A stretch of DNA of 64,000 nucleotides. Origin: Streptomyces sp. TS71-3. Its GTDB lineage: Bacteria; Actinomycetota; Actinomycetes; Streptomycetales; Streptomycetaceae. The stretch is from contig NZ_BNEL01000001.1 in assembly GCF_018327685.1 (NCBI RefSeq), positions 310,001-374,000 on the forward strand, given 5' to 3'. Position 1 is the stretch's first letter; every line of letters begins with the position of its first letter. Positions 46,754-56,340 of this stretch are shown here, piece by piece. Below the pieces are notes generated by a model, which worked only from the letters and a program-made list of their open reading frames with translations, was not told where the DNA came from and did no database searches. The position numbers and the translations under genes were made by a program.

Positions 46754-47875
46754 CTATACGTACCGCTCCAGGATCGACGACTCCGCCAGCCGAGACAGCC
46801 CCTCCCGCACGCTCCGGGCCCGCGCCTCCCCGACCCCGTCCACCGTCTGGAGGTCGTCGACGCTGGCCGCCAGCAGCTTCTGGAGGCCCCCGAAGTGCTC
46901 GACCAGCCGGTCGATGATCGCCCCGGGCAGCCGCGGCACCTTGGCGAGCAGCCGGAAACCCCGGGGCGAGACCGCGGAGTCCAGCGTCTCCGGCGCGCCG
47001 GTGTAGCCGAGTGCTCGGGCCACCGTTGGCAGTTCGAGAAGCTCCCCGTGGGAGAGCGAGTCCAGCTCGGACAGCGCCTCCTCGACCGTCCGGGACCGCT
47101 TGGCCGTGGGTGTCGGCACGTAGTCCCGCACGACGAGTTCCCGCTCGGGCTCCACCCCGGCGATCAGCTCGTCCAGCTGGAGGGCTAGCAGCCGCCCGTC
47201 CGTGCCGAGCTCGACGACGTACTCCGCGATCTCGGTCGCGATGCGCCGCACCATCTCAAGGCGCTGCGCCACCGCCGTGACGTCGCGGACGGTGACGAGG
47301 TCCTCGATCTCCAGCGCGGAGAGCGTCCCGGCCACCTCGTCGAGCCGCAGCTTGTACCGCTCCAGGGTGGCCAGCGCCTGGTTCGCGCGGGACAGGATCG
47401 CAGCGGAGTCCTCCAGCACCCGCCGCTGCCCGTCCACGTACAGGGCGATCAGCCGCATCGACTGCGACACGGAGACGACGGGGAAGCCCACCTGCTTGCT
47501 GACCCGGTCGGCCGTGCGGTGGCGCGTGCCGGTCTCCTCGGTGGGGATCGTGGGGTCGGGCACGAGCTGGACGCCGGCGCGCAGGATCTTGGTGATGTCC
47601 TTGTCGAGCACGATGCCGCCGTCGAGCTTGCACAGCTCCCGCAGCCGCGTCGCCGTGAACTCCACGTCCAGTACGAAACCGCCGGTGCACATGGCTTCGA
47701 CGGTCTTGTCGGATCCGAGCACGATGAGTCCGCCGGTGTTGCCGCGCAGGACTCTCTCCAGCCCGTCGCGCAGCGCGGTGCCCGGCGCGACGGCGCTCAG
47801 CGAGGCGCGCATCAGCCCATCGGCACCGGAGCCCCCGGTCTTGCCGGGAGCCGACGCCCGTTCGTTGGCTGCCAC
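46754..47875 (-). CDS. disA: DNA-integrity scanning diadenylate cyclase DisA
   Basis: Makes c-di-AMP and monitors branched DNA. 373 residues. DAC domain: [10 protein letters not shown] (DGG in place of the Bacillus DGA, normal for Streptomyces as I recall) and [13 protein letters not shown] with the RHR motif. A helical linker and C-terminal helix-hairpin-helix ([21 protein letters not shown]) for DNA binding follow. GTG 47875 with GGAGGA 5-6 bases upstream. Downstream of and close to radA (81 bases), the classical DisA-RadA pair. Confidence 0.97.
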   Translation of the reverse strand: MAANERASAPGKTGGSGADGLMRASLSAVAPGTALRDGLERVLRGNTGGLIVLGSDKTVEAMCTGGFVLDVEFTATRLRELCKLDGGIVLDKDITKILRAGVQLVPDPTIPTEETGTRHRTADRVSKQVGFPVVSVSQSMRLIALYVDGQRRVLEDSAAILSRANQALATLERYKLRLDEVAGTLSALEIEDLVTVRDVTAVAQRLEMVRRIATEIAEYVVELGTDGRLLALQLDELIAGVEPERELVVRDYVPTPTAKRSRTVEEALSELDSLSHGELLELPTVARALGYTGAPETLDSAVSPRGFRLLAKVPRLPGAIIDRLVEHFGGLQKLLAASVDDLQTVDGVGEARARSVREGLSRLAESSILERYV

Positions 47876-47956
47876 TGCACTCCTCCGGTCGCGGGTCCGG
47901 TCCGCCCCTGTTCTCGTGCCCCGCATTCGTACGGATGGGCGAGACCGGGGCAAAGT

Positions 47957-49366
47957 CTACCGGCGGTCCATCGACTCCTGGGGGGCCTCCCGCCGACGGC
48001 TCCTGGGCAGTACCCGCAGCGCATCGGACATATCGGCTACTTCGGTGACCTTCATACCGGCCGGTATCTTCCCGGGATCGGACGGTACGAGGGCGTGGGT
48101 GAAGCCCAGCCGGTGCGCCTCGGCGAGCCGCCTCTGGACGCCTGTGACCCGTCTCACCTCGCCCGCGAGGCCCACCTCGCCGATTGCCACCAGGTTCTTC
48201 GGCAGCGGGATGTCGGCGCTGGCGCTGGCCAGCGCCAGAGCCACGGCGAGGTCCGCCGCCGGCTCGGTGAGCCGCACGCCGCCGACCGTCGCCGAGTAGA
48301 TGTCGCGCTTGCCGAGCGCGGTGATCCGCCCGCGCTGCTCCAGCACCGCCAGCATCATCGACACCCGGGACGTCTCCAGGCCCGAGGTCGTGCGCCGGGG
48401 TGACGGGATCTGGGAGTCGACGGTGAGCGCCTGCACCTCCGCGACCAGCGGGCGGCGCCCCTCCAGGGTGACCGTCAGGCAGGTGCCGGGCACCGGCTCG
48501 TCACGGCGGGTGAGGAAGAGCCCCGAGGGGTCGGCGAGGCCGGTGATGCCCTCGTCGTGCAGCTCGAAGCAGCCGACCTCGTCCGTGGTGCCGTAGCGGT
48601 TCTTGACGCCGCGGACCAGGCGCAGGCGCGCGTGCCGGTCGCCCTCGAACTGCAGCACGACGTCCACCAGGTGCTCCAGCAGGCGGGGGCCCGCGATGGC
48701 GCCGTCCTTGGTGACGTGGCCCACCAGGAGGGTGGCCATGCCGCGCTCCTTGGAGGCGCGGATCAGCGCACCCGCCACCTCCCGGACCTGCGCCATGCCG
48801 CCCGGCGCGCCCTCGATCTCCGGCGAGGCCACGGTCTGCACGGAGTCCACCACCAGCAGCGACGGCTTGACCTCGTCCAGGTGGCCGAGGACGGCGGCGA
48901 GGTCGGTCTCCGCGGCGAGGTAGAGGTGGTCGTCGATCGCCTTGATGCGGTCCGCGCGCAGCCGGACCTGACTGGCGGACTCCTCGCCCGTGATGTAGAG
49001 CGTGCGGTGGTCGTCACTGGCGGCCTTGGCCGCGACGTCCAGCAGCAGCGTGGACTTGCCGACGCCCGGCTCGCCGGCGAGAAGCACCACCGCGCCGGGG
49101 ACGATGCCGCCGCCCAGGACGCGGTCAAGCTCGGGGACGCCGGTGCTGCGCGCCGTGGCCTGGCGGCCGTCCACCTGGCCGATCGGGACGGCCGAGGTCG
49201 TGACCCGGCCGGGGGCCGTGGTGCGGACCGCGGGCGCGCCGTACTCCTCGATCGTGCCCCACGCCTGGCATTCGGGGCAGCGGCCGAGCCATTTGGCCGT
49301 CTGCCAGCCGCATTCGGTGCAGCGGTAGGACGGCCGGTCCTTGCCGGATTTGGTACGGGCAGCCAT
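47957..49366 (-). CDS. radA: DNA repair protein RadA
   Basis: Recombination helicase that migrates branches. 469 residues. N-terminal C4 zinc finger (YRCTECGWQTAKWLGRCPECQAWG), Walker A GEPGVGKS, Walker B SLLVVDS, and RadA-specific KNRYG (classical KNRFG; conservative change). C-terminal Lon-like domain (AVALALASASADIPLPKNLVAIGEVGLAGEVRRV). Start ATG 49366. Divergent from the sigma-like/BACON gene; a short ORF with a good RBS lies between. Confidence 0.97.
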   Translation of the reverse strand: MAARTKSGKDRPSYRCTECGWQTAKWLGRCPECQAWGTIEEYGAPAVRTTAPGRVTTSAVPIGQVDGRQATARSTGVPELDRVLGGGIVPGAVVLLAGEPGVGKSTLLLDVAAKAASDDHRTLYITGEESASQVRLRADRIKAIDDHLYLAAETDLAAVLGHLDEVKPSLLVVDSVQTVASPEIEGAPGGMAQVREVAGALIRASKERGMATLLVGHVTKDGAIAGPRLLEHLVDVVLQFEGDRHARLRLVRGVKNRYGTTDEVGCFELHDEGITGLADPSGLFLTRRDEPVPGTCLTVTLEGRRPLVAEVQALTVDSQIPSPRRTTSGLETSRVSMMLAVLEQRGRITALGKRDIYSATVGGVRLTEPAADLAVALALASASADIPLPKNLVAIGEVGLAGEVRRVTGVQRRLAEAHRLGFTHALVPSDPGKIPAGMKVTEVADMSDALRVLPRSRRREAPQESMDRR

Positions 49367-49470
49367 GGCACGGAACGTTACCGCCCGCCACCGACAACGC
49401 GGCCCCCGTCGGGTGCTCCGGCTCCGGCTCGGGGCTGCGGGCCCCGGGGTTGCGGTCGTACGGAGGTGAG

Positions 49471-49611
49471 TTACGTCACTCGGCTCGTGCCAGGTCCGGC
49501 CGCCGGCGTTCTCCAGATGGCCTGGAGGGTGGCACGGCCCGGATGGTCCGGACGCCCGTCCCCGATCGGGTGACGGGCGTCAAGCGAGCGAGTTTGACAC
49601 CATACCACCAC
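49471..49611 (-). CDS. Small ORF (46 aa) with strong RBS upstream of radA
   Basis: GTG 49611 follows AAAGGAG by 5 bases. The frame (MVVWCQTRSLDARHPIGDG... to ...SRVT) ends at TAA 49471, 104 bases before radA. No known family. It could be a leader peptide or a fortuitous ORF in the radA 5' region; the well-placed RBS is the only support. Confidence 0.35.
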   Translation of the reverse strand: MVVWCQTRSLDARHPIGDGRPDHPGRATLQAIWRTPAAGPGTSRVT

Positions 49612-49707
49612 TCTGTCTCCTTTCGAGGGATGTCGTCACCTGAAAGGGTTAAAAGTGGCCTCAGTGGAGGAAGGATTCGCCACACCCCGCCTACGGTCAC
49701 ACGGGTG

Positions 49708-51618
49708 ATGAGCAGCCGACCGGAGACGTTCGAGCACGCCACCCGCGCACGTCAGGCGCACCGGAGCACGCGCCGCAGCACGGTGCCGCCGGAGGCCGGG
49801 CGCAGGCCGCGGGTGCCCCCGCGCTACGAACGGCACCTGGACGGCCTCTTCACGTACTGCCTGTCCGTCCTCTGCGACCACGCGGCGGCCACGGCCGCCC
49901 TGGGCGAGGCGCTCGCCCTCGCCGAGGACCGCCACGGCCTGCGCCTGGGGGCCTTCCCCGTGCTGTCCCGGCAGTGGGCGAGGCTGAGGGGCCTGGGAGG
50001 CACCCCCGGCCCCACGGATCCCGCCGAGCACCGCGCCTGGCTCTACGCGCTCGTCCGCTGGGCCTGCCTGCGCCACCTCGCACGGCCCGGCCGCCCGCAC
50101 GGGCGCCTGTCCGGCGGGGAGCCGTTCGACGGTGCCGAGCCGTTCGACGGTGCCGGGTTGCCCGGCGGTCCCGGATGGTCCGGCGCGCCGGAGCGCGACG
50201 GGGCGGTGCCCCGCGGGGCGGAGCGGGTGGAGGAGCGCGGGCACCGCAGGGAGCGCGGGGAGCTCGCCCGGCTGGCGTGGCCCGAGGCCGCCGGCACCAC
50301 CGCCGAGCAGCGCGAAGCGCTGGAACTCACCGTGCGGCACCGGCTGACCGCGGCCGAGGCCGCCGGCGTGCTGGGCGTCGAGCCGGCCGTGGCCCGGGAG
50401 CTGATCGCCTCGGCCTCCTGCGAGGTGGAGCGCACCCGGGCCGCCGTCGCCGTCGTGACGGCGGGCGGCTGCCCGGTCGTGGCCGGCCTGGCCGGCGGGC
50501 ACCCGCTGGGCGCCGTGCTCTGCCGCGAACTCGTCCGGCACGTCGACGACTGCCACCGCTGCCGCCGCACCGCCGCCGGGGTCGCCCGGGACGCCTGGCC
50601 CGGCACCAGCGTCCTCCCCGTGGGCCTGCCGCTGGTCGTGGCGCCGCGGACGGCCCTGCCCGGCGCGATGACGGCCTCACGCGCGCGGGGCGCCGGCCCC
50701 CGGTTCGACCGGCGCGGCTACCCCGTGGCCCCGAAGGACCGCCTCGCGCGCTGCCGCCGGATGCGGGCCCGCGTGGTGACCACCGCTGTCGTCGCCGCCG
50801 TGCTCGCCGCCCCGGTGCTCTCCCTGTGGGCGGCCTACCGCGGCGACTCGTTCGCCACGGCCGACCAGGACGCGGGGTCCCCCGTCGCCATAGGCGCGGC
50901 CGAGGCGGAGCCGACCGGGGACGCCGTCGCCGCGGCCGGCGGCCCGGCCGGTGGGGACCGCCTGCGCGGCACCCCGGAAGCGTCCGGACGCGGTGCCCCG
51001 GCGACGGTCTCCGTCGAGGTCGTCAGCCCGAGCGGCCCGCCGTCCGGCCATGACCTCACCGTCACGGCGCGACCCGCCGGAGACACCACGTACCTCACGC
51101 TCACGGCACCGCGGACGGAGCTCGTGCACTGGTCACTGCGGACCGGGAACGCCCACTGGCTCCACCCCAGCCGGGCCTCCGGCACGCTCGGCCCCGGCGA
51201 GAGCGCGGCAGTCCGGGTACACGCCGACCCGTACCGCGCCCCGGCCGGCCACTGGACGGCACGGATCGCGGTGGCCCCGACCGGGGCGGTCCTCCTGGTC
51301 GACGGCTACGGAGCCCGCACGCCGTCGGGCGCCGGCCACGTTCCCTCCGGCCACCAGGGCGCGCAGGGCGGCGGGCAGCACGGGCACGGGCACGGGGGCG
51401 GGCACGGGCGTGGGCACCACGGTCACGGGGGCGGGCGCGGTCACCACGGGCACCACGGCCACGACGGGACGAACGGGCACGGGGGGACCGGAGACCCGTC
51501 GCCGACCTCGCCGGCGTCGCCCACGCCGTCCGGCCCGCCCCCGCCGAGCCCGTCAGCCAAGCCGTCCCCGACGGTGCCTACCTCGTCGCCCCCGGCTCCG
51601 TCGGGGACACCCACGTGA
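49708..51618 (+). CDS. Sigma-factor-like / zinc-finger / TM / BACON-domain fusion protein
   Basis: 636 residues. The cytoplasmic N-terminal part (about 30-275) is ECF-sigma-like: RYERHLDGLFTYCLSVLCDHAAATAALGEALALAEDRHG, then ALVRWACLRHLARPG and a region-4-like helix pair (LELTVRHRLTAAEAAGVLGVEPAVARELIASASCEVERTR). An anti-sigma-like motif HVDDCHRC (H278, C282, C285) follows, then one TM helix (355-377), a beta-rich BACON-type domain (about 430-530: VHWSLRTGNAHWLHPSRASGTLGPGESAAV...), a His/Gly-rich stretch (about 545-591) and a Pro/Ser tail. Looks like a membrane-tethered sensor-regulator; DNA binding is unproven. ATG 49708 lacks an RBS and may be leaderless. Confidence 0.8.
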   Translation: MSSRPETFEHATRARQAHRSTRRSTVPPEAGRRPRVPPRYERHLDGLFTYCLSVLCDHAAATAALGEALALAEDRHGLRLGAFPVLSRQWARLRGLGGTPGPTDPAEHRAWLYALVRWACLRHLARPGRPHGRLSGGEPFDGAEPFDGAGLPGGPGWSGAPERDGAVPRGAERVEERGHRRERGELARLAWPEAAGTTAEQREALELTVRHRLTAAEAAGVLGVEPAVARELIASASCEVERTRAAVAVVTAGGCPVVAGLAGGHPLGAVLCRELVRHVDDCHRCRRTAAGVARDAWPGTSVLPVGLPLVVAPRTALPGAMTASRARGAGPRFDRRGYPVAPKDRLARCRRMRARVVTTAVVAAVLAAPVLSLWAAYRGDSFATADQDAGSPVAIGAAEAEPTGDAVAAAGGPAGGDRLRGTPEASGRGAPATVSVEVVSPSGPPSGHDLTVTARPAGDTTYLTLTAPRTELVHWSLRTGNAHWLHPSRASGTLGPGESAAVRVHADPYRAPAGHWTARIAVAPTGAVLLVDGYGARTPSGAGHVPSGHQGAQGGGQHGHGHGGGHGRGHHGHGGGRGHHGHHGHDGTNGHGGTGDPSPTSPASPTPSGPPPPSPSAKPSPTVPTSSPPAPSGTPT

Positions 51619-51643
51619 GCAGCGCGGAACAGCGCCTGCGAAG

Positions 51644-51905
51644 AGGGCGCGGGGAACTGCGCACGACATCTCAGGATGGGGGCCGAATCTCGGGATGGGG
51701 AGGCCGAAGAGCGAGACGAGCCCACCACTGCCCCAGGGGCGCGGGGAACTGCGCGAACACCCCGATGGCGGGGAAGTCGAAATGAAGGCGCCCCACCTGC
51801 CCCAGGGGCGCGGGGAACCGCGCGAACGCTCCCGGCGGTGGGGAGGCCGAAGGGCGAGGTGAGCCCACCACTGCCCCAGGGGCGCTGGGGCGCGGGGAGC
51901 CGCTG
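51644..51905 (+). repeat. Four copies of the GGGCGCGGGGAACTGCGCGA repeat (360-bp gene-free stretch 51619-51978)
   Basis: Cores at 51644-51664, 51736-51756, 51805-51825 and a degenerate copy at about 51879-51905, all on the plus strand and about 70-90 bases apart. Each is preceded by CTGCCCCAG or similar and separated by GGGAAGTCGAAATGAAGG / GGGGAGGCCGAAG-type sequence, so this is a local tandem array. It lies between convergent genes. Confidence 0.85.
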
Positions 51906-51978
51906 AGGGCGCCCCCACGCCTCTCGGGCAGCGGGGCGGTCGCGGAGACGCGCCGACACGGCGGGCGGCCGCAAAGGC

Positions 51979-52929
51979 TCAGGCGCTCGCCACCGGGTCC
52001 GCCGGATGGGCCGCGAGGAGCGGCAGGCCCCGGGCCAGCCGCTCCTCGCAGAGGTCCACCAGCCTGTCGTACCCCGCCTTGCCCATCAGCTCGATCAACT
52101 CGGCCCGGTAGGACACGTACACCGGCTCCCCGGCCCCGTGCGCCGACCGCGCGGACGTGCACCACCAGTGCAGGTCGTGCCCGCCGGGACCCCATCCGCG
52201 GCGGTCGTACTCGCCGATCGACACCCGCAGCACGCGCGTGTCGTCCGGCCGGTTCACCCAGTCGTAGCTGCGCCGGACGGGAAGCTGCCAGCAGACGTCG
52301 GGCTTGGTCTCCAGCGGCTCCTTGCCCTCGCGCAGCGCGAGGATGTGCAGGGCGCAGCCGGCGCCGCCCGCGAAACCGGGGCGGTTCTGGAAGATGCAGC
52401 TCCCCTGCCAGCGCCGGGTCTGCCGCTCGGTGTCGCCCTCGCCGTCGTCGGCCTCCTGCACCCACCCCGTGGCGCGGCCGACGTCATGGTGCTGCCAGAT
52501 GTCCGGTGTGAGCCTTGCCACATGGGACGCGACGCGCTGCTCGTCCTCCTCGTCGGAGAAGTGCGCGCCGAGCGTGCAGCAGCCGTCCTCCGCGCGGCCC
52601 GCCTCGATGCCCTGGCAGCCCGCACCGAAGACGCAGTTCCACCGGGACGTCAGCCAGGTCAGGTCGCACCGGAAGACCTGCTCCTCGTCGGCCGGGTCCG
52701 GGAACTCCACCCAGGCCCGCGCGAAGTCGAGCCCCTGCTCGTCGGGCTCCCCGGGCTCCCGCGCCGGTGCTTCCCGGGGCAGCTTGGGGTCGGGCGCCTG
52801 GCCCTCCACGGCCACCTCACCCTTGTCCTGCCGGTTCCGCGGCGTCGGCTCCTTGCGGCGCCGCTCGCCGGCGTCGGAGGACGCGGGGTCGGGAGACTTG
52901 TGGTTCTTTGCCTTTTTCGTCTTTGGCAC
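51979..52929 (-). CDS. Cys-rich protein of unknown function (YkgJ/DUF3109-like pattern)
   Basis: 316 residues. Basic N-terminus ([27 protein letters not shown]), a disordered section, then a Cys-rich core from about 95: [22 protein letters not shown]...[44 protein letters not shown]. The spacing of C..C..CC and GCALH recalls the YkgJ/DUF3109 zinc/iron-chelating families, so a metal site is likely. GTG 52929 with GGAG upstream. Divergent from the Ppx/GppA gene with 219 bases between. Function unknown. Confidence 0.82.
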   Translation of the reverse strand: MPKTKKAKNHKSPDPASSDAGERRRKEPTPRNRQDKGEVAVEGQAPDPKLPREAPAREPGEPDEQGLDFARAWVEFPDPADEEQVFRCDLTWLTSRWNCVFGAGCQGIEAGRAEDGCCTLGAHFSDEEDEQRVASHVARLTPDIWQHHDVGRATGWVQEADDGEGDTERQTRRWQGSCIFQNRPGFAGGAGCALHILALREGKEPLETKPDVCWQLPVRRSYDWVNRPDDTRVLRVSIGEYDRRGWGPGGHDLHWWCTSARSAHGAGEPVYVSYRAELIELMGKAGYDRLVDLCEERLARGLPLLAAHPADPVASA

Positions 52930-53148
52930 GACTCCAAGGGTATGCGGCGCCGGGGCGGCAACCCGGGCATCACCCGAGCGCGCGTTCCCTCGGGCGCTCA
53001 AGGGCATCCCCGGGCACGCGTGCGCCCGGGTGCCGTCCAGGCGCGTCCCGTGCACGAGCGGGGCCCCGCCCCGTGGATCCCGCCTGGGAATCAAAGCGTT
53101 CGGGTACCAGGAGCAACGCCCGGCGCAACGGGCAGTAGCGTTCCGTGC

Positions 53149-54081
53149 ATGAGACTCGGTGTCCTCGATGTGGGTTCGAACACAGTGCATCTGCTGGTGG
53201 TGGACGCACACCCGGGGGCACGGCCCCTGCCCGCCTACTCCCACAAGGCGGATCTGCGGCTCGCTCAGCTCCTCGACGAGCGGGACGCCATAGGGCACGA
53301 GGGCGTCGCGATGCTGACCGAGACCGTGCGCGACGCGCTGGAGACCGCCGAGGACAAGGGCGTCGAGGACCTGCTGCCGTTCGCCACCTCCGCGGTGCGC
53401 GACGCCGGCAACGCCGACGAGGTGCTGGACCGGGTCCGGCGGGAGACCGGGGTCAACCTCCAGGTGCTCGCCGGCGACGAGGAGGCCCGGCTCACCTTCC
53501 TCGCTGCCCGCCGGTGGTTCGGCTGGTCGGCGGGCCGGCTGCTGGTCCTGGACATCGGGGGCGGCTCCCTGGAGATCGCGTTCGGCATCGACGAGGACCC
53601 GGACGCCGCGGTGTCGCTGCCGCTCGGCGCGGGCCGGCTGACCGCCGGCTGGCTGCCCGGGGACCCGCCGGACCAGGCGGCCCTCAGGGCGCTGCGCAAG
53701 CACGCGCGCACGGAGATCGCGCGGGTGGTGGGGGAGTTCAGCAGGTTCGGCAAGCCGGACCACGTGGTCGCCACCTCCAAGACGTTCCGGCAACTGGCCC
53801 GCATCGCCGGCGCCGCACGCTCGGCCGACGGGCTCTACGTGCAACGGGAACTCAAGCGCGAGTCCCTGGAGTACTGGGTGCCCCGGCTGGCCCGCATGAC
53901 CGCACGGGAGCGCGCGCAGCTCCCCGGGGTCTCGGAGGGCCGCGCCGGGCAACTGCTCGCGGGCGCGGTGGTCGCCGAGGGCGCCATGGACCTGTTCGGC
54001 GTGGACACCCTCGAAATCTGCCCCTGGGCACTCCGCGAGGGCGTGATCCTCCGCCGCATGGACCGCCTCCCCTCGGCGTAG
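53149..54081 (+). CDS. Ppx/GppA-family exopolyphosphatase / pppGpp phosphatase
   Basis: 310 residues. ASKHA motifs: [19 protein letters not shown] at the N-terminus, [57 protein letters not shown]. Lacks the extra C-terminal domains of long Ppx proteins; the short form is common in actinobacteria. May hydrolyse polyphosphate or (p)ppGpp. ATG 53149 has no RBS but TAGCGT stands 7 bases before it, consistent with a leaderless transcript. Confidence 0.92.
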   Translation: MRLGVLDVGSNTVHLLVVDAHPGARPLPAYSHKADLRLAQLLDERDAIGHEGVAMLTETVRDALETAEDKGVEDLLPFATSAVRDAGNADEVLDRVRRETGVNLQVLAGDEEARLTFLAARRWFGWSAGRLLVLDIGGGSLEIAFGIDEDPDAAVSLPLGAGRLTAGWLPGDPPDQAALRALRKHARTEIARVVGEFSRFGKPDHVVATSKTFRQLARIAGAARSADGLYVQRELKRESLEYWVPRLARMTARERAQLPGVSEGRAGQLLAGAVVAEGAMDLFGVDTLEICPWALREGVILRRMDRLPSA

Positions 54082-54280
54082 GCGCTGCCGCGCCCTGCAG
54101 CCGGCGTGGGGGCGCCCCGGCCTTCGGCGCGCCCCCCCACGGGGTTCTGGCACCTCCGGACCTGTGCGTGGGCGGCCGGTCGCTCGCTCGCGCGGAGGTC
54201 CGCGTCCCTTGGGCGCGTTGCGCCACCGCTGCGGTGGGGTGGTCCTGCCGTTCCCGGATCGCCTGCCCGCGGACGGTTGC

Positions 54281-54561
54281 TCGCGCAGTTCCCCGCGCCC
54301 CTCGGGCGCGGTGCGCCACCGTCCCGGTGGGGTGGTTCCCTCGTGCCCGGATCTCCTGTACGCGCTGGCCGCTCGCGCAGTTCCCCGCGCCCCTTCCGGG
54401 GCGGCCCCGGCGTATGGCGTGCCCGGATGGGGGCGCGGGGAACTGCGCGAGGAGCCACGGCGTGAGGTGAGCGTCGTCACGACCCCAAGGGGGCCGCCCC
54501 TGCCGCCGCCAGGCCACCGTCAGGTGGCGAAGGCGGGAAAGGGGCGCGGGGAACCGCGCAA
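54281..54561. repeat. Four copies of the GGGCGCGGGGAACTGCGCGA repeat in inverted arrangement (647-bp gene-free stretch 54082-54728)
   Basis: Minus cores at 54281-54301 and 54373-54393; plus cores at 54430-54450 and 54541-54561. The two plus copies share GAGGAGCCACGGCGTGAGG / AGAGGCCACGGCAAGACG followed by TGAGCGTC(G/A)TCA. The inner pair can form a hairpin. The stretch before 54280 contains only low-complexity GC sequence. No gene seen. Confidence 0.85.
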
Positions 54562-54728
54562 GAGGCCACGGCAAGACGTGAGCGTCATCACCGCCCCAGG
54601 AGGGGCACCCCCACCACCAGCCGTGAACGCCGCTCCCCGAGCCAGCCGGGGGCCCGGGGCCCGCCCCGGCACCCTGACGTGAACAGCGCCACACCCCCGC
54701 ACTCCCGACGCCCCGTAACCTGGTTCCC

Positions 54729-55562
54729 GTGGCTGAACCCGTCGTACGCATCCCCGAGGCGAAGGTCGCCCTGTCGACGGCCTCCGTATATCCGGAGCCG
54801 ACGGCAACGGCCTTCGAGACCGCCGCACGCCTCGGTTACGACGGCGTGGAGGTCATGGTGTGGACCGATCCCGTCAGCCAGGACATCGAGGCGCTGCGCC
54901 GCCTCGCGGACTACCACCGCATGCCCGTCCTGGCCATCCACGCCCCCTGCCTGCTCGTCACCCAGCGGGTGTGGTCGACCGACCCCTGGACGAAGCTGAA
55001 GCGCGCGAAGTCCGCCGCTGAGCGCCTGGGGGCGGCCACCGTCGTCGTCCACCCGCCGTTCCGCTGGCAGCGCCAGTACGCGCGCGACTTCGTCGACGGC
55101 ATATGGAGGATGGCGAACGAGACGGACATCCGGTTCGCCGTCGAGAACATGTACCCCTGGCGGTACCGCGACCGCGAGATGCTGGCCTACGCCCCCGACT
55201 GGGACGTCACCAACCACGACTACCGCCACTTCACCGTGGACCTCTCGCACACCGCGACCGCCCGCACCGACGCCCTGGACATGGTCGACCGCATGGGCGA
55301 CCGCCTCGGGCACGTCCACCTCGCGGACGGCGCCGGATCCAACAAGGACGAGCACCTGGTGCCGGGCCGGGGCACGCAGCCCTGCGCCGAGCTGCTGGAG
55401 CGCCTGGCCACGACCGGTTTCGACGGCCATGTGGTCGTGGAGGTCAACACCCGCCGCGCGATGTCGAGCGCCGAGCGCGAGGCGGACCTCGCCGAGGCGC
55501 TGGCGTTCACCCGGCTGCACCTCGCCTCGTCGCGGGGCGCGCAGGACGTGGCCCGGTCATGA
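54729..55562 (+). CDS. Sugar phosphate isomerase/epimerase-like TIM-barrel protein
   Basis: 277 residues of the xylose-isomerase-like TIM-barrel superfamily (AP endonuclease 2 family): [121 protein letters not shown]. The His/Glu/Asp metal-site residues are in the expected strands. Substrate unknown. GTG 54729. Its stop overlaps the TetR start (ATGA), so the two are translated together. Confidence 0.9.
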   Translation: MAEPVVRIPEAKVALSTASVYPEPTATAFETAARLGYDGVEVMVWTDPVSQDIEALRRLADYHRMPVLAIHAPCLLVTQRVWSTDPWTKLKRAKSAAERLGAATVVVHPPFRWQRQYARDFVDGIWRMANETDIRFAVENMYPWRYRDREMLAYAPDWDVTNHDYRHFTVDLSHTATARTDALDMVDRMGDRLGHVHLADGAGSNKDEHLVPGRGTQPCAELLERLATTGFDGHVVVEVNTRRAMSSAEREADLAEALAFTRLHLASSRGAQDVARS

Positions 55563-56188
55563 CGGACACCGCGCCCCGCCGCCGCGGGCGCCCGCCCCGC
55601 GCGGGGGTGGACCAGGGCCCGGGGACCCGGGACCTGATCCTGGAGGCGGCCCGCCAGGAGTTCTCCGAACGCGGCTACGCCAAGGCGTCCGTGCGCGGCA
55701 TCGCCAAGATCGCCGGGGTGGACTCCGCGCTGGTGCACCACTACTTCGGCACCAAGGACCAGGTCTTCGAGGCCGCGGTCGCCGGTGCCTTCGCGCCCGC
55801 GATCATCGGCGCCGACGCGCTGGCCGCGGGGCCCCTCGACGCGGTCGGCGAGCGGCTGACCAGGTTCGTCTTCGGCATCTGGGAGAACCCGGCTACCCGT
55901 GCCCCGCTGCTGGCGATCGTCCGCTCCGCGGTGAACCACGACGCGGCGGCCGCCGTGTTCCGCCGCCTCGTCGCCGCCCACCTGCTCAGCAGGATCGTGC
56001 GGCAGCTCGACCTCCCCGACGGGGAGCTGCGCGCCGAGCTCGCGGCGGCCCAGCTCGTCGGTGCCGCCATGCTGCGTTACGTGATCAAGGTCGAGCCGCT
56101 GGCGTCCGTACCCGTGGACGAGATCATCACGCGCGTCGCACCGGTGGTGCAGGGCCACCTGACGGGCTCCGGCGGCGCCGCGACCTGA
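55559..56188 (+). CDS. TetR-family regulator coupled to the TIM-barrel gene
   Basis: 209 residues. [57 protein letters not shown]-terminal TetR_C domain with [42 protein letters not shown] 55559 overlaps the previous stop (ATGA). No divergent partner; it may regulate its own operon or distant genes. Precedes ilvD by 152 bases. Confidence 0.93.
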   Translation: MTDTAPRRRGRPPRAGVDQGPGTRDLILEAARQEFSERGYAKASVRGIAKIAGVDSALVHHYFGTKDQVFEAAVAGAFAPAIIGADALAAGPLDAVGERLTRFVFGIWENPATRAPLLAIVRSAVNHDAAAAVFRRLVAAHLLSRIVRQLDLPDGELRAELAAAQLVGAAMLRYVIKVEPLASVPVDEIITRVAPVVQGHLTGSGGAAT

Positions 56189-56340
56189 ACGCGGCCGGCC
56201 CCGGCTCCCGGCCCCAGCCCCCGGGCCCGTACCCGCTCGCGGAACGAGACCCCCATCCCGCATCACGGACGGCCTGTCCGAATCCTGGAGGGTCGGCGTA
56301 GGCTCGTCGGGGAGTCATCCCTGAGAAGGAGCGAGCGACG

